A stretch of DNA of 64,000 nucleotides from Microvirga lotononidis (GCF_034627025.1 NZ_CP141050.1:997001-1061000); one strand, 5' to 3'; shown: positions 7,955 to 16,277, counted from the stretch's first letter. Notes: a model not told the origin generated them from the letters alone. Numbers and translations: made by a program.

Positions 7955-8167
7955 TTGAGTTCAGCCAAGCAATACATCGTTCGTCGTAACCTTCGCGCCC
8001 GCTTTGGCAACATCTCCGAAATGACGTTGTGGCGGTGGGAGCGCGACAAGAAGCTCTCATTTCCGCGAGCTATCGCAATTAACGGCCGTAAGTACTACGA
8101 CCTCGCGGAGATCGAAGAGTGGGAGCGGACTCGTGCGGCCGCAGGACAAATCCATTTGAGAGAGTGA
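7955..8167 (+). CDS. AlpA-like DNA-binding protein
   Basis: 70 residues from a TTG at 7955, chosen because AAGGAG lies eight bases upstream; the frame is open further left (7880) without a good ribosome site. The core NISEMTLWRWERDKKLSFPRAI followed by INGRKYYDLAEIEEWERTR is the winged helix of AlpA/MerR-type excision and regulatory proteins. In P4 and PICI satellites, AlpA controls integrase expression or excision. Its place between int and the primase fits that role. Confidence 0.75.
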   Translation: MSSAKQYIVRRNLRARFGNISEMTLWRWERDKKLSFPRAIAINGRKYYDLAEIEEWERTRAAAGQIHLRE

Positions 8168-8200
8168 CACAAGGCTCGTGGCCTGCACTTCTGCTTTTGT

Positions 8201-8227
8201 CCTTCCGACCGGTATTGGGCCGGAAGG
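8201..8227 (+). terminator. Hairpin after alpA-like gene
   Basis: CCTTCCG-N13-CGGAAGG stem 35 bp after the alpA-like stop. There is no T run on the plus strand, so this may be a processing or attenuator hairpin rather than a terminator. Confidence 0.35.
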
Positions 8228-8309
8228 CATGACCTGGATAACAGGCACTACTGAACACAGTGGGGCGCCGTTCCCAACCTGACGGTCGGGATAATTGAGA
8301 TATCAGACC

Positions 8310-8582
8310 ATGAAATCTACTTCAGCGCGCCTCACCGGCGCAGACGGGATCGGCTTGCCTGATCCCAGACAGGGCTGGCCCATTGGGAATCGCCCGCCAT
8401 CCTCTGACAAGAAAACCGCCGCTCCGGCTGGACCCCGGCGCGGCGGTCGTCAAGGACTTCGAGAGGCCACTGCAAAACCTCTGCGCAAAGAATGCCGAAA
8501 AGCTCTCTGCCTGACAAGTGTCGGCCTCACAGCCTGCTTCACTGATGAAGGCCACTTCTATGGGTGGGAGGTCTCGCGATGA
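8310..8582 (+). CDS. Possible small satellite protein
   Basis: 90 residues from ATG 8310, basic and proline-rich (DKKTAAPAGPRRGGRQ). The main support is that its stop overlaps the next start as ATGA, the pattern of coupled genes, and the next two genes also overlap. The composition is otherwise unremarkable and no family is recognised. Confidence 0.4.
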   Translation: MKSTSARLTGADGIGLPDPRQGWPIGNRPPSSDKKTAAPAGPRRGGRQGLREATAKPLRKECRKALCLTSVGLTACFTDEGHFYGWEVSR

Positions 8583-8809
8583 TCGATCCTGACAACATCA
8601 CTCATGGTACGCCCGATGCCTATCGGCAATACCTCGCGGAGGTGCTCTGGTTCGCCCAGATCCAAGCCGATCTTGGATCCACCTATGCCGCCATTGGGGA
8701 TGATGCCGGGCTTGAATACGCTGTCAGGCGCTTGGTTGCCTATTTACGGTCTGTCATAGCCGCCCTCTCGGATCTCAAGACCATGAAGGAGGACGGTCAT
8801 GCGCGATGA
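8579..8809 (+). CDS. Small satellite protein upstream of primase
   Basis: 76 residues from ATG 8579, with GGGAGG eight bases upstream. Helical, acidic (IDPDNITHGTPDAYRQYLAEVLWFAQ...). It overlaps the primase start by 11 nt, so the two are almost certainly cotranscribed and coupled. Possibly a replication accessory protein by position; family unknown. Confidence 0.6.
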   Translation: MIDPDNITHGTPDAYRQYLAEVLWFAQIQADLGSTYAAIGDDAGLEYAVRRLVAYLRSVIAALSDLKTMKEDGHAR

Positions 8810-10235
8810 ACTGGCCCCTCCCCTTCCAGTCCCAATTGGGTTGAACGAGGCGCGCGTCTCTGAACCAGGAAGTCGCAAGCCGCGCCGCACCGAGGTCCTT
8901 GCAGCTCAAGACGGAGTCCTGACCGAAGACTATGCAGCTGAGAGGTTCGCGGAACGCTTTGCGGGTCGCTATCGGTATTGCCACAGCACCGGCGCGTGGT
9001 TCGAATGGGACGGCAATATCTGGCGCCGGATCCGCACCAACCGAGTATTCCATGAAGCCCGCCTGCTCGCACGCGAACTCGCACGCGGGCAGGAGGATAA
9101 GGTGCGGCAGGCCGCGTTGAAGACAACCTTTGCCTCAGGGGTCGAGCGGTTTGCCAGGGTGGATCCCATGTTCGCTGTGACCATAGAGGCGTGGGATCCC
9201 GACCCGTTTCTGCTCGGCACTCCAGCAGGAACGGTCGACCTTCGCACGGGACTGCTCCGAGGTGGTGATCAGGCCGAGGGTATCACTAAGTCGACAGCCG
9301 CCGCCCCGTTGGAGGCAGCTGATTGTCTCCTCTGGCTTCAGTTCCTCACCGATGCGACTGGCGGAGACGCTGACCTAATCCGCTTCCTACAACAGTGGGC
9401 TGGCTACTGCCTCACAGGGATTACGCGGGGGCACGCGCTCGTGTTCATCTACGGCCCTGGCGGCAACGGCAAGAGCGTGTTCGTGAACGTACTGACGGGT
9501 CTGCTCAAGGACTATGCCACAACGGCAGCCGCCGATACCTTCATGGCTTCCAAGGGGGATAGGCACCCGACCGATCTGGCCATGCTGCGGGGTGCACGCC
9601 TTGTCACCGCAAGTGAGACGGAGGAGGGCCGCCCCTGGGCCGAAAGCCGCCTCAAGCAACTGACTGGCGGTGATCCGATCACGGCCCGGTTCATGAGAAT
9701 GGACTTCTTCACCTATCAGCCGCTGTTCAAGCTCACCATCGTTGGCAATCACCAGCCCATCCTACGCAACGTGGATGACGCGATGCGGCGGCGTGTCAAC
9801 ATTGTCCCATTCACACGCAAGCCCGAACATCCGGATCCTGACCTCGAGGAGAAGCTGAAAGGCGAGTGGCCCGGCATTCTTCGCTGGATGATCGAAGGCT
9901 GTCTCGACTGGCAGCGGAACGGCCTTGTGCGTCCTGCCAGTGTTACAGCTGCCACGCAAGCCTACTTCGAGGACCAGGACCTGTTCCGCCAGTGGCTTGA
10001 GGACCAGTGCGACGTTGAGCCGGGCGCCAGCTACCTATGGGAGAGAACTGTCGATCTGTTTGCAAGCTGGTCGGCTTACGCGAAAGCGGCTGGAGAGCAC
10101 CCCGGGTCGCTGAAAAACTTCACTCCGGCACTGATCCGCAACGGCCTGCAGCCTTACCGCACCAGGCAGGTGCGAGGCTGGGCTGGCATCAGGCTCAGGT
10201 CAACAGCTAAAGCGGTGACGGGTGACGGCAGGTGA
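8799..10235 (+). CDS. P4-family phage/plasmid primase-helicase
   Basis: 478 residues. The N-terminal D5_N-like region (AERFAGRYRYCHSTGAWFEW, then LGTPAGTVDLRTG) precedes an SF3-type helicase domain. This has Walker A GPGGNGKSVF (near residue 219), the RGARLVTASETEEGR Walker B/sensor region, and a C-terminal motif near NHQPILRNVDDAMRRRVNIVPF. The C-terminal winged-helix part follows. The archaeo-eukaryotic primase domain seen in longer P4 alpha proteins is not evident. Such proteins initiate replication of satellites and plasmids from iteron-like sites, and a GGTGACG repeat array begins inside its last codons. Confidence 0.88.
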   Translation: MRDELAPPLPVPIGLNEARVSEPGSRKPRRTEVLAAQDGVLTEDYAAERFAERFAGRYRYCHSTGAWFEWDGNIWRRIRTNRVFHEARLLARELARGQEDKVRQAALKTTFASGVERFARVDPMFAVTIEAWDPDPFLLGTPAGTVDLRTGLLRGGDQAEGITKSTAAAPLEAADCLLWLQFLTDATGGDADLIRFLQQWAGYCLTGITRGHALVFIYGPGGNGKSVFVNVLTGLLKDYATTAAADTFMASKGDRHPTDLAMLRGARLVTASETEEGRPWAESRLKQLTGGDPITARFMRMDFFTYQPLFKLTIVGNHQPILRNVDDAMRRRVNIVPFTRKPEHPDPDLEEKLKGEWPGILRWMIEGCLDWQRNGLVRPASVTAATQAYFEDQDLFRQWLEDQCDVEPGASYLWERTVDLFASWSAYAKAAGEHPGSLKNFTPALIRNGLQPYRTRQVRGWAGIRLRSTAKAVTGDGR

Positions 10236-10316
10236 CGTCATTTTTCCATTATCGCCGCTCCGCGCGCGCAATCGCACTCAAATGCGGAGAAGCGTCACCA
10301 AGCGTCACCCGTCACC
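10214..10316. repeat. Inverted triplicate GGTGACG repeats, candidate replication origin
   Basis: Three GGTGACG copies at 10214, 10221 and 10231 face three CGTCACC copies at 10293, 10303 and 10310. The spacings are mirrored (7 and 10, then 10 and 7), giving two near-perfect 24-bp arms around a spacer holding an AT-rich stretch and CGCGCGCG. The left arm overlaps the 3' end of the primase gene. Iteron arrays beside P4-type primases commonly form the origin. Confidence 0.65.
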
Positions 10317-10395
10317 CACAATCAACGCAGCCGCACAACCGAGGGCCACGGAGCATGCCAATCAGCCTCTACTTCCCTAATCATTGGAGACTCCT

Positions 10396-10869
10396 ATGAC
10401 TGACTGGAAACTTATCATTGAGACCTACAATGCGCTTCCCGAGGCTGATCGCACGACCTCTAAGGTCCATGAGCGGTTGCTGAAAGACGGGCACGCTCTC
10501 TGCAGCGGCCGAGTTCGGGATGTGCTCAGCGCAACTGGCCTGAGCGAGCGGATCAGTAAGGATGATGTTCGTGTGACTGCAAGGATGCTAGCCACGCTGC
10601 TCGATGTTTCCTTGTCCGATATCCGCTCTGGTATGTCGGGAATAGGGGAGCCGGAAGCAACCGATCTCACCTTTGCACAGGGCTTGGTAAGCCCACTCTG
10701 GAACGTTGGCGGGCCGAGCGCCTCAGACTTGGCGCAGGCCCTGGCGTATGTGTTACGTGAGTATCGTGCTTGTATCGAACTTGACCAGCAGCTTGGCTAC
10801 ATCGAGCAAATGCGTGAGCTTGAGAGGCGACAGAAAGAGGATCCCGACGGCGAAGATCTTGTGTTCTGA
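10396..10869 (+). CDS. Uncharacterised satellite protein
   Basis: 157 residues from ATG 10396, set by GGAG seven bases upstream (a TTG at 10384 would add four residues). The N-terminal region resembles a helix-turn-helix (DRTTSKVHERLLKDGHALCSGRVRDVLS), the rest is helical and acidic. Located directly downstream of the proposed origin. Function unknown. Confidence 0.6.
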   Translation: MTDWKLIIETYNALPEADRTTSKVHERLLKDGHALCSGRVRDVLSATGLSERISKDDVRVTARMLATLLDVSLSDIRSGMSGIGEPEATDLTFAQGLVSPLWNVGGPSASDLAQALAYVLREYRACIELDQQLGYIEQMRELERRQKEDPDGEDLVF

Positions 10870-11168
10870 GGAGGCGAATTGATTGGCTGCGGGTACAGGC
10901 GCCTACCCGCGGTCACTTTGATGTATCCGAGATGGCTGTATGCCAGACGTGATTTGCATCCAATTCTTCGAGTCTTCGGGCCGCAATGATTCTATCTGAT
11001 GCTCCTTGTTAGGGGGTATGGGGTGTGAGTTAAAAAGGTGTTCGATAGGGATGCCGACCGCACGGGGGGCCATTTTCCGCCCGCAAGGTCGATTATTATT
11101 GTGTCGTGCGATTGTTGGCGAACTGTACCGAACCCCACACGTTTCTCTATGTACCGGAGATCCAGCGT
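10870..11168. other. AT-richer spacer inside satellite
   Basis: Contains a GCGGGTA-N8-TACCCGC hairpin at 10889-10910 just after the upstream gene, a possible terminator without a T run. No other ORF or motif supported. Confidence 0.35.
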
Positions 11169-11741
11169 ATGCGTTTATCGGGTCATATTGAAAAGCTTTA
11201 TCAGGAGTTTCTCGCTCAACGCGGTGCTGCCCAATGCAAGGTCTGCCAGTGTGAAATCCCACCAGAAAAGCGTCCGGGCCGTCCGCGGCTGACCTGCATT
11301 ACATGTGACGTGTATCAGGCGGCATTGGCAATGATTCCTCCCGATCCAAAGCCCTGCGAGTGGTGTGGAATTGATTTCCGTCCGCAACGAGATACGGCGC
11401 GATTCTGCTCTGATGCCTGTCGGCGAGGTGCCTACAGCGAGCGGCGGCGCTCGCGAGCCTTCGAGGAATGTCAGGGATGCGGCCTGCCTCTCGTGGGCAG
11501 AACCCGCAAGTACTGCACCCGTGAGTGTTGCCGCCAGCACTGGAACGCGCGAAAGCGCAAGGGGCAGCTGCCAGCTCTCCTCATCTGCCCGGAGTGCCGC
11601 ACTCTCTTCAAGCCATGGCGCGCTGGTGTAATGTATTGCTCGCCGGTTTGCGCTAAGCGGCGTGCCGATCGGAACCACCGCGCACGACGCCGGAATGCTA
11701 GAAACGGGGAAGCGAATGGCGTGGACAACAGGATGATCTGA
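11169..11741 (+). CDS. Multi-zinc-ribbon protein at distal end of satellite
   Basis: 190 residues from ATG 11169, with GGAG eight bases upstream. Four cysteine modules are visible: CKVCQC...CITC, CEWCGIDF...RFCSDACRR, CQGCGLPL...KYCTRECCRQHWN, and CPECRTLF...MYCSPVCAKRR. The 2nd to 4th follow a CxxC-x(13-15)-YCSxxCxxR pattern like the small zinc ribbons of phage and transposon proteins. Highly basic tail. Probably nucleic-acid binding; no catalytic domain is visible. May be the last gene of the inserted element. Confidence 0.7.
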   Translation: MRLSGHIEKLYQEFLAQRGAAQCKVCQCEIPPEKRPGRPRLTCITCDVYQAALAMIPPDPKPCEWCGIDFRPQRDTARFCSDACRRGAYSERRRSRAFEECQGCGLPLVGRTRKYCTRECCRQHWNARKRKGQLPALLICPECRTLFKPWRAGVMYCSPVCAKRRADRNHRARRRNARNGEANGVDNRMI

Positions 11742-11928
11742 GAGGGATAGCCGCCAACGCTTTCTCCATCCACATGATGTAGGTTCTGGCGAATGGACGA
11801 TCGTGCCTTGCGGCAGATGGTTCTTAGCTCCACCGCAAGCATGATATAGCGGTATAGTCTGTGCCCGGGCGCAACCCGCCCAAGGACATCGTGACGAGCT
11901 GGGATCGGAAGCCAGTCGTTAGGATCAG

Positions 11929-12552
11929 CTATTGCAGATCCAATCCCGAGACCGAACCGTCGCGGGCCACGAGGACAAGTCTGATGCCAGCCCGCCGAAT
12001 GAGGGGACGTTTCTGCCATGTCTCTACGAGCCTGCGGAAGATCGGCGTATCCGGCACAGCGGCGATCACGATGTCGGCGGCGGACACATCGAACAGGAGC
12101 GCCTGCCCCAGCGCCGTCGTGAGGAGCGAGACCTCGAGACTTCCAGCCCTGCGGGCTAGAGGCCCCTTCTGGCATTCCGCAATGATCCGACGGCCCTCGA
12201 CCATGGTGACGACATCGCCCTCGCCCGGCCGCGAGTGCACCCGGATCGTCTTGTCACCGCGCCGGTATGCGCCGGTCCAGGCGGACCGGCCGACCTGCGG
12301 TTCCTTGACCTGCTCCCATCCCATGCCGGTCATGAAGTGTCCGATGTCGAAGACGACGGCGTTACCGACCTTGATGCTGACCGCGTCGATCGCGACACTG
12401 GCCATTGCTCCCGAGCCGGGAAGGGACAGGATGAACCCGGCCAGCCGAAGGGCCACTTCAGCCTCAGGCATGCGATCGGCCGGAAGGCTGAGGTCCGGCT
12501 GAGCCTCATCCGCCGCGGGTTCGAAATTCGCAGAACTCATCTTGTCGGTCAT
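11929..12552 (-). CDS. Conserved hypothetical protein
   Basis: 207 residues, starting MTDKMSSANFEPAADEAQPD. A low-complexity N-terminus precedes a mixed alpha/beta body with a repeated hydrophobic pattern (MASVAIDAVSIKVGNAVVFDIGHFMTG; SLEVSLLTTALGQALLFDVSAADIVIAAVPD). Base composition returns to the GC-rich background, so this is probably chromosome outside the satellite. It is divergent from the SRAP gene, with a 60-80 bp shared upstream region. No family recognised. Confidence 0.65.
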   Translation of the reverse strand: MTDKMSSANFEPAADEAQPDLSLPADRMPEAEVALRLAGFILSLPGSGAMASVAIDAVSIKVGNAVVFDIGHFMTGMGWEQVKEPQVGRSAWTGAYRRGDKTIRVHSRPGEGDVVTMVEGRRIIAECQKGPLARRAGSLEVSLLTTALGQALLFDVSAADIVIAAVPDTPIFRRLVETWQKRPLIRRAGIRLVLVARDGSVSGLDLQ

Positions 12553-12635
12553 CCCCCGGCTATGCCAGCCTTGTCATGATTTGAGAACCAACGCCGCCGC
12601 ATAAGAGTGCTATGCCCCGTCGGAGGATCCCGCCC

Positions 12636-13382
12636 GTGTGCAATCTCTACAGCGTCTACACCACTCAGGAAGCCATGCGTCGCGCCTTCGAGGTCAGCCG
12701 CGACAGCGCCGGCAATGTGCCGCCCCTGCCGGCGATCTTCCCGGACCAAATGGCTCCCGGCGTCCGGCTTCATGACGGCGAGCGGGAACTGACCCGCGTG
12801 CGCTGGGGCTTCCCACCCCCGCCGAAGGTCGGCACCCAGCCGGTCACCAATGTCCGCAATGTCTCCTCGCCGTTTTGGCGAGCCTGGCTCAAGCCGCAGT
12901 ACCGCTGCCTGGTCCCGCTGACCTCGTTCTCCGAGTATGCCGACTCCAAGCCGCGCAAGACCCCGATCTGGTTCGCCCTCTCCAGGGGGCGGCCACTGGC
13001 AGCGTTCGCGGGTATCTGGCGGCCGTGGACCGGAGTCCGCGGAACGAAGGCCGAGCCGGTCGAGGGCGAGCATCTGCTCTATTCGTTCCTGACGACGGAG
13101 CCGAACAGTGTCGTCGTCCCGATCCACCCGAAAGCGATGCCGGTGATCCTGACCACGCCGGACGAGTACGAGATGTGGCTGACCGCGCCAGCCGAGGAGG
13201 CCCTCAAGCTGCAGCATCCCTTGCCCGATGACATGCTTGAGATCGTGTCCGAGGGTCCAAGATCCGACCCACCGGAGGAAGGATTAGAAATCAAACCCAA
13301 TCAGTGTAGTCGCGAGAGTGAGCCGCAAGCAAAATTCGGTTCGGCTCTCAGGGTACGTGAACCTCTTGAGGGGTTGTCTTGA
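12636..13382 (+). CDS. SOS response-associated peptidase (SRAP / HMCES / YedK)
   Basis: The start is taken as GTG 12636 because the next codon is then the catalytic Cys2 (M-C-N-L-Y-S); GGAGG lies nine bases upstream. 248 residues. Other SRAP active-site elements are present: the Asn in VTNVRNVSSPFWR, the Glu in LTSFSEYAD, and the His in HPKAMPVIL. The N-terminal Cys amine of this family crosslinks abasic sites in single-stranded DNA to protect them. Its 3' end overlaps the convergent small gene by 35 bp. A ligD remnant lies close by, suggesting a former DNA repair cluster. Confidence 0.93.
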   Translation: MCNLYSVYTTQEAMRRAFEVSRDSAGNVPPLPAIFPDQMAPGVRLHDGERELTRVRWGFPPPPKVGTQPVTNVRNVSSPFWRAWLKPQYRCLVPLTSFSEYADSKPRKTPIWFALSRGRPLAAFAGIWRPWTGVRGTKAEPVEGEHLLYSFLTTEPNSVVVPIHPKAMPVILTTPDEYEMWLTAPAEEALKLQHPLPDDMLEIVSEGPRSDPPEEGLEIKPNQCSRESEPQAKFGSALRVREPLEGLS

Positions 13383-13620
13383 TCGCCTGCTTCGCGGTGG
13401 TCGTGTGAGAAGCCCTCGGCACTTTGGCTTTCTCTGATCGGCAGAAGTCGATTGCTGCCTCCAGGAAGGCTTGGCGGGCCTGTGAGTGCTTGCTCACAGC
13501 CTTGATCCAAGGCTTGTCCGCAACGAGCGTCACCAGCCGCTCCGGCATCAGGCGCTGCTTCGCCTTCTCGGCAGCCACCATCCGTTCATAGGCATGAAGC
13601 AGCTTTGATGGTTTGGCCAT
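13348..13620 (-). CDS. Small conserved hypothetical protein
   Basis: 90 residues starting MAKPSKLLHAYERMVAAEKAKQR; upstream in-frame Met codons (13650) are less likely. Basic and helical, with no motif recognised. Convergent with the SRAP gene and overlapping it by 35 bp at the 3' end. Confidence 0.5.
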   Translation of the reverse strand: MAKPSKLLHAYERMVAAEKAKQRLMPERLVTLVADKPWIKAVSKHSQARQAFLEAAIDFCRSEKAKVPRASHTTTAKQAIKTTPQEVHVP

Positions 13621-13794
13621 GAACACTCCCAACAACGACGGTCGACACACCGGGCTTCTCTCCAGGCCCCCAGTTCGTCCTTTACTTGAGATCAGTCTAG
13701 CAATCGTTAAATCGGGCCAGCGGTTTTGGGCTTCGATCGTCGAAATGACTCGTCAGAAGCTTGCTCCTTCCATCACCTATCTCAGTTTTGATGG

Positions 13795-13983
13795 TCACGA
13801 GCTCTGACCCGTTCCCGCGGTTGCCGGCGCCAGTCGGTCCACGACGACCTCACGCGGATCCTTGTCTTCACGCAGACCAAGGAAGCTCGGGTGGCGCAGA
13901 ATGCTGTTCCGTGTCCATTCTGTGAATTCAACTTGGGCCACTTAGCGCGGCTTGACCCAATGCACCCGCGCTCGCATGTAGTG
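13795..13983 (-). pseudogene. 3' remnant of ATP-dependent DNA ligase (LigD/LigC C-terminus)
   Basis: Reading leftward: RVHWVKPR, a TAA stop, then VAQVEFTEWTRNSILRHPSF and LGLREDKDPREVVVDRLAP, ending at TGA 13795. This is the C-terminal OB-fold tail of LigD-type ATP-dependent ligases, where the residue at the stop is normally Leu. There is no upstream coding continuation, so only the last ~60 codons remain, with a nonsense codon. Bacterial NHEJ ligase function is lost here. Confidence 0.75.
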
Positions 13984-14044
13984 AGAGCTGCCCAAAGCCT
14001 ACGAAGCCAACCGGAGACAGAAACAAAGCGAAGCTTTACTGCGC

Positions 14045-14281
14045 TTAGTTTCCGCTTGCATTGAGAGCAACTTGCTGAGCGATACGCTCGATCAAAACTT
14101 CCATTGCTTCAAGGTCGTGCTGCTTCACACCATCGCGGGAGATGCGCAATCGCGCGTATGGATCTTTGTTGCGGGTCGCAATGCGCACGAGAATCGCGCA
14201 GCCCGGGAACAGTGCGGCAGCACCTTCACGCACCTGCTGGAACAGGCGCTCGGCGCGAGGATCGAGCGACCCGCCCTTCAC
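14045..14281 (-). CDS. Small conserved hypothetical protein
   Basis: 78 residues from a GTG at 14281. It has a good amphipathic alternation (RAERLFQQVREGAAALFPGCAILVRIAT...DLEAMEVLIERIAQQVAL). No family recognised; the frame is well supported by GC-rich third positions but lacks an obvious strong ribosome site. Confidence 0.45.
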   Translation of the reverse strand: MKGGSLDPRAERLFQQVREGAAALFPGCAILVRIATRNKDPYARLRISRDGVKQHDLEAMEVLIERIAQQVALNASGN

Positions 14282-14411
14282 CTTAATCCGTAGGTTGGTC
14301 AGGTAAGGGTGGCATTGCAGTGGACTTCGACGATTTCAGTCACAGGCACCTGTCAGATCACCAGATCCGTTGATAACGGCCAAGGTTGGGATGGGTTCCG
14401 AGGCGGTGCAA

Positions 14412-14437
14412 GGAACCAAGTCCCTCTGCCTGCCGTT
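14412..14437 (+). promoter_or_regulatory. EcfG-type promoter candidate (GGAAC-N18-GTT)
   Basis: GGAAC at 14412-14416 and CGTT ending at 14437. It is only 9 bases from the response-regulator ATG, so transcripts would be almost leaderless; weaker support than the other sites. Confidence 0.3.
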
Positions 14438-14446
14438 TCCGCATCC

Positions 14447-14842
14447 ATGAAACCGCGTGGTCCTATCCTCAACCAGCCTATCGTCCTTCTCGTCGAGGAC
14501 GAGCCGCTCGTACGGCTAACGCAGGTCGATATCCTGCGAGAGGCGGGCTTCTGGGTGCTTGAGGCTCAGGATGCCGATGAGGCGTTTGAGATCTTGAAGG
14601 AACGGCCCGAGGTCAGCGCCGTCCTGACGGATGTTGATATGCCCGGTTCCCTCGACGGCTTCGAGTTTGCACGGCTGGTTGCACAGGGCTGGCCCGAGGT
14701 TGGGGTCCTCGTCATTTCAGGCAAGGCATTCCCGGATGAGGGTGATCTCCCGCCCTCGGCGACGTTCATCCCGAAGCCGGTCTATCCGAACGTACTGGTT
14801 GAACAGATCGAAGCCTTGATGAGCCCGTCAAGGGCAGCCTGA
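14447..14842 (+). CDS. Single-domain response regulator
   Basis: 131 residues from ATG 14447. A stand-alone receiver: acidic pair in LLVEDEPLVR (residues 17-18), phosphoacceptor Asp in LTDVDMPG (near 62), Ser in LVISGKA and Lys in FIPKP. No output domain, so it acts by protein contact or as a phosphate sink. The upstream in-frame extension to 14309 has no ribosome site. A broken copy of this gene lies at 48.1-48.4 kb. Confidence 0.88.
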   Translation: MKPRGPILNQPIVLLVEDEPLVRLTQVDILREAGFWVLEAQDADEAFEILKERPEVSAVLTDVDMPGSLDGFEFARLVAQGWPEVGVLVISGKAFPDEGDLPPSATFIPKPVYPNVLVEQIEALMSPSRAA

Positions 14843-14901
14843 CTTCCATTTCTCATGACCACTGCTACGACCAGCCTCCCGGTTGAGCGAGGAAAGGCGT
14901 G

Positions 14902-15138
14902 ATGCCCTACACCCTGCATAAACTTGCGCCGGGGAGCCACGATCTTATGCTCAATGGTAAGCTCATTGGCGGTGTCGTGAAGAACGGCCCGCGAGCGGCG
15001 ACGTGGACAGCGGAGCTGCTGGACGACGCCCCGCCCGAGACAATGCCAGCGCCCTTCACGAAAGCTGAGCACAAGTTCCCCACGCTCGATGCCGCTCTCG
15101 TATCGCTCGGGGGCGCGGAAATCAACGAAGACGGCTGA
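14902..15138 (+). CDS. Small hypothetical protein
   Basis: 78 residues from ATG 14902 with GGAAAGG upstream. Begins MPYTLHKLAPGSHDLMLNGK and contains VVKNGPRAATWTAELLDD; a beta-rich small domain of unknown family, typical of short proteins found in Methylobacteriaceae. Convergent with the kinase gene. Confidence 0.55.
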   Translation: MPYTLHKLAPGSHDLMLNGKLIGGVVKNGPRAATWTAELLDDAPPETMPAPFTKAEHKFPTLDAALVSLGGAEINEDG

Positions 15139-15183
15139 ATAGAGCCTATCGGGCCGACCGAGGCAGGTCATGTAAAGGGGGGC

Positions 15184-16233
15184 CTACGCCAGATTTAGCT
15201 TGGGCGCTGGAAAATGTACGGTGCATGTTGTTCCGGGAGAGCCGAGTGCTACCTCCAACCGACCATCAAGCTGGGCCACGAACGCTTTGACGATGCGCTG
15301 CCCCAAACCAGTCGATGAATGGGCTACCCCGGAGGGCTCGCGAACAGGGGCAACGCCAATGCCATCATCGGAGACACACAGACGAAACTTATCGTTCAAA
15401 CGTGTGAACTCCACGGTCACATGACCGGGCCGGTTATCAGGAAATGCATACTTGAGTGCATTGATCACAAGCTCATTGATGATGAGGCCCACCGAGACAA
15501 CCTGATTGATCGGGACCTGATGGCTCTCGGCATAGACGTTCAACTGAATCGGGCGCTGTCCAATGAGCGCCATTTGTAGATCGTTGCAGAGCTCGCTGAT
15601 GAAATCGTGCGCATCGGTTGTCGTCACTCCCTCCGAGCGCACAAGGCGGTTTTGAACCTTGCCCATGACGCCGACCCGTTCGGCTGCGGACAGCAGGTTG
15701 TCGCGGGTGTTCGGGTCACTGACGCGAGCCTGAAGGTGCAGGAGCGAAATCACTGTCTGCATGTTGTTCAGCACTCGATGGCTCATTTCACGAAGGAGAT
15801 TGGCTTTGTCGGCTTCTGAGGCGGCGGTCTCTTTCAAAGATTGGCTCAGCTTCGCGTGAGCGTACGCGAGTTCCCGGTACGCTTTATGTTGCGCTTCAAT
15901 GATCACCGTGATGGCCACTCCGATAAGCACATAAAGGCACCAGCCCAGGAACTGGCTCGGATCGTTGATGGCAAGGCTGCCGATGGGAGGGATAAAGAAA
16001 TAGGCCGATAGTCCGCCACTCAAGGCTGTCGCAACGTATCCGCTGCCCTGATTGAAGACAATGGCGCTGACGATAATAGCAGGAAAAAAGAGAAGGAATG
16101 GAAAGGGGCCAAGGGGCTCAGAATACCGGGATCGGATAGAGAAGCTGATCAGCACTAAGACTGCTGTAGCAGCATAACGCAGATACAATGGCAGGGTTCT
16201 AAGCTGTCTCGTCCTCTCAAAAAGCCTACGCAT
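15184..16233 (-). CDS. Membrane sensor histidine kinase (DUF4118, HisKA_2)
   Basis: 349 residues. The N-terminal half has four hydrophobic spans with the DUF4118 pattern (FPFLLFFPAIIVSA, SGGLSAYFFIPP). A coiled linker leads to a HisKA_2 box (LLREMSHRVLNNMQTVISLL, His near 152) and an HATPase_c domain (GLIINELVINALKYAF, SDDGIG, GLGQRIV). HisKA_2/HWE kinases often signal to PhyR in the alphaproteobacterial general stress response. A GGAAC-N18-GTT site lies 19 bp upstream of the start and the ribosome site GGAGG is adjacent. No periplasmic sensor domain of size is seen. Confidence 0.88.
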   Translation of the reverse strand: MRRLFERTRQLRTLPLYLRYAATAVLVLISFSIRSRYSEPLGPFPFLLFFPAIIVSAIVFNQGSGYVATALSGGLSAYFFIPPIGSLAINDPSQFLGWCLYVLIGVAITVIIEAQHKAYRELAYAHAKLSQSLKETAASEADKANLLREMSHRVLNNMQTVISLLHLQARVSDPNTRDNLLSAAERVGVMGKVQNRLVRSEGVTTTDAHDFISELCNDLQMALIGQRPIQLNVYAESHQVPINQVVSVGLIINELVINALKYAFPDNRPGHVTVEFTRLNDKFRLCVSDDGIGVAPVREPSGVAHSSTGLGQRIVKAFVAQLDGRLEVALGSPGTTCTVHFPAPKLNLA

Positions 16234-16251
16234 TGCTCCTCCAAGGGAAGG

Positions 16252-16277
16252 AACAGCCTTCGCACAGCATAGGTTCC
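16252..16277 (-). promoter_or_regulatory. EcfG-type promoter for the HisKA_2 kinase
   Basis: On the minus strand GGAAC (16273-16277), 18 bases, then GTT (16252-16254). Close to the kinase start at 16233, leaving room only for the ribosome site. Matches the alphaproteobacterial EcfG consensus GGAAC-N16/17-(C/T)GTT. Confidence 0.5.

Noticed and set aside
10214..10316. CRISPR-like short repeats
   Set aside because: The repeats are 7 bp, inverted and without spacers of uniform length; no cas genes in the window. No CRISPR array was seen elsewhere either.
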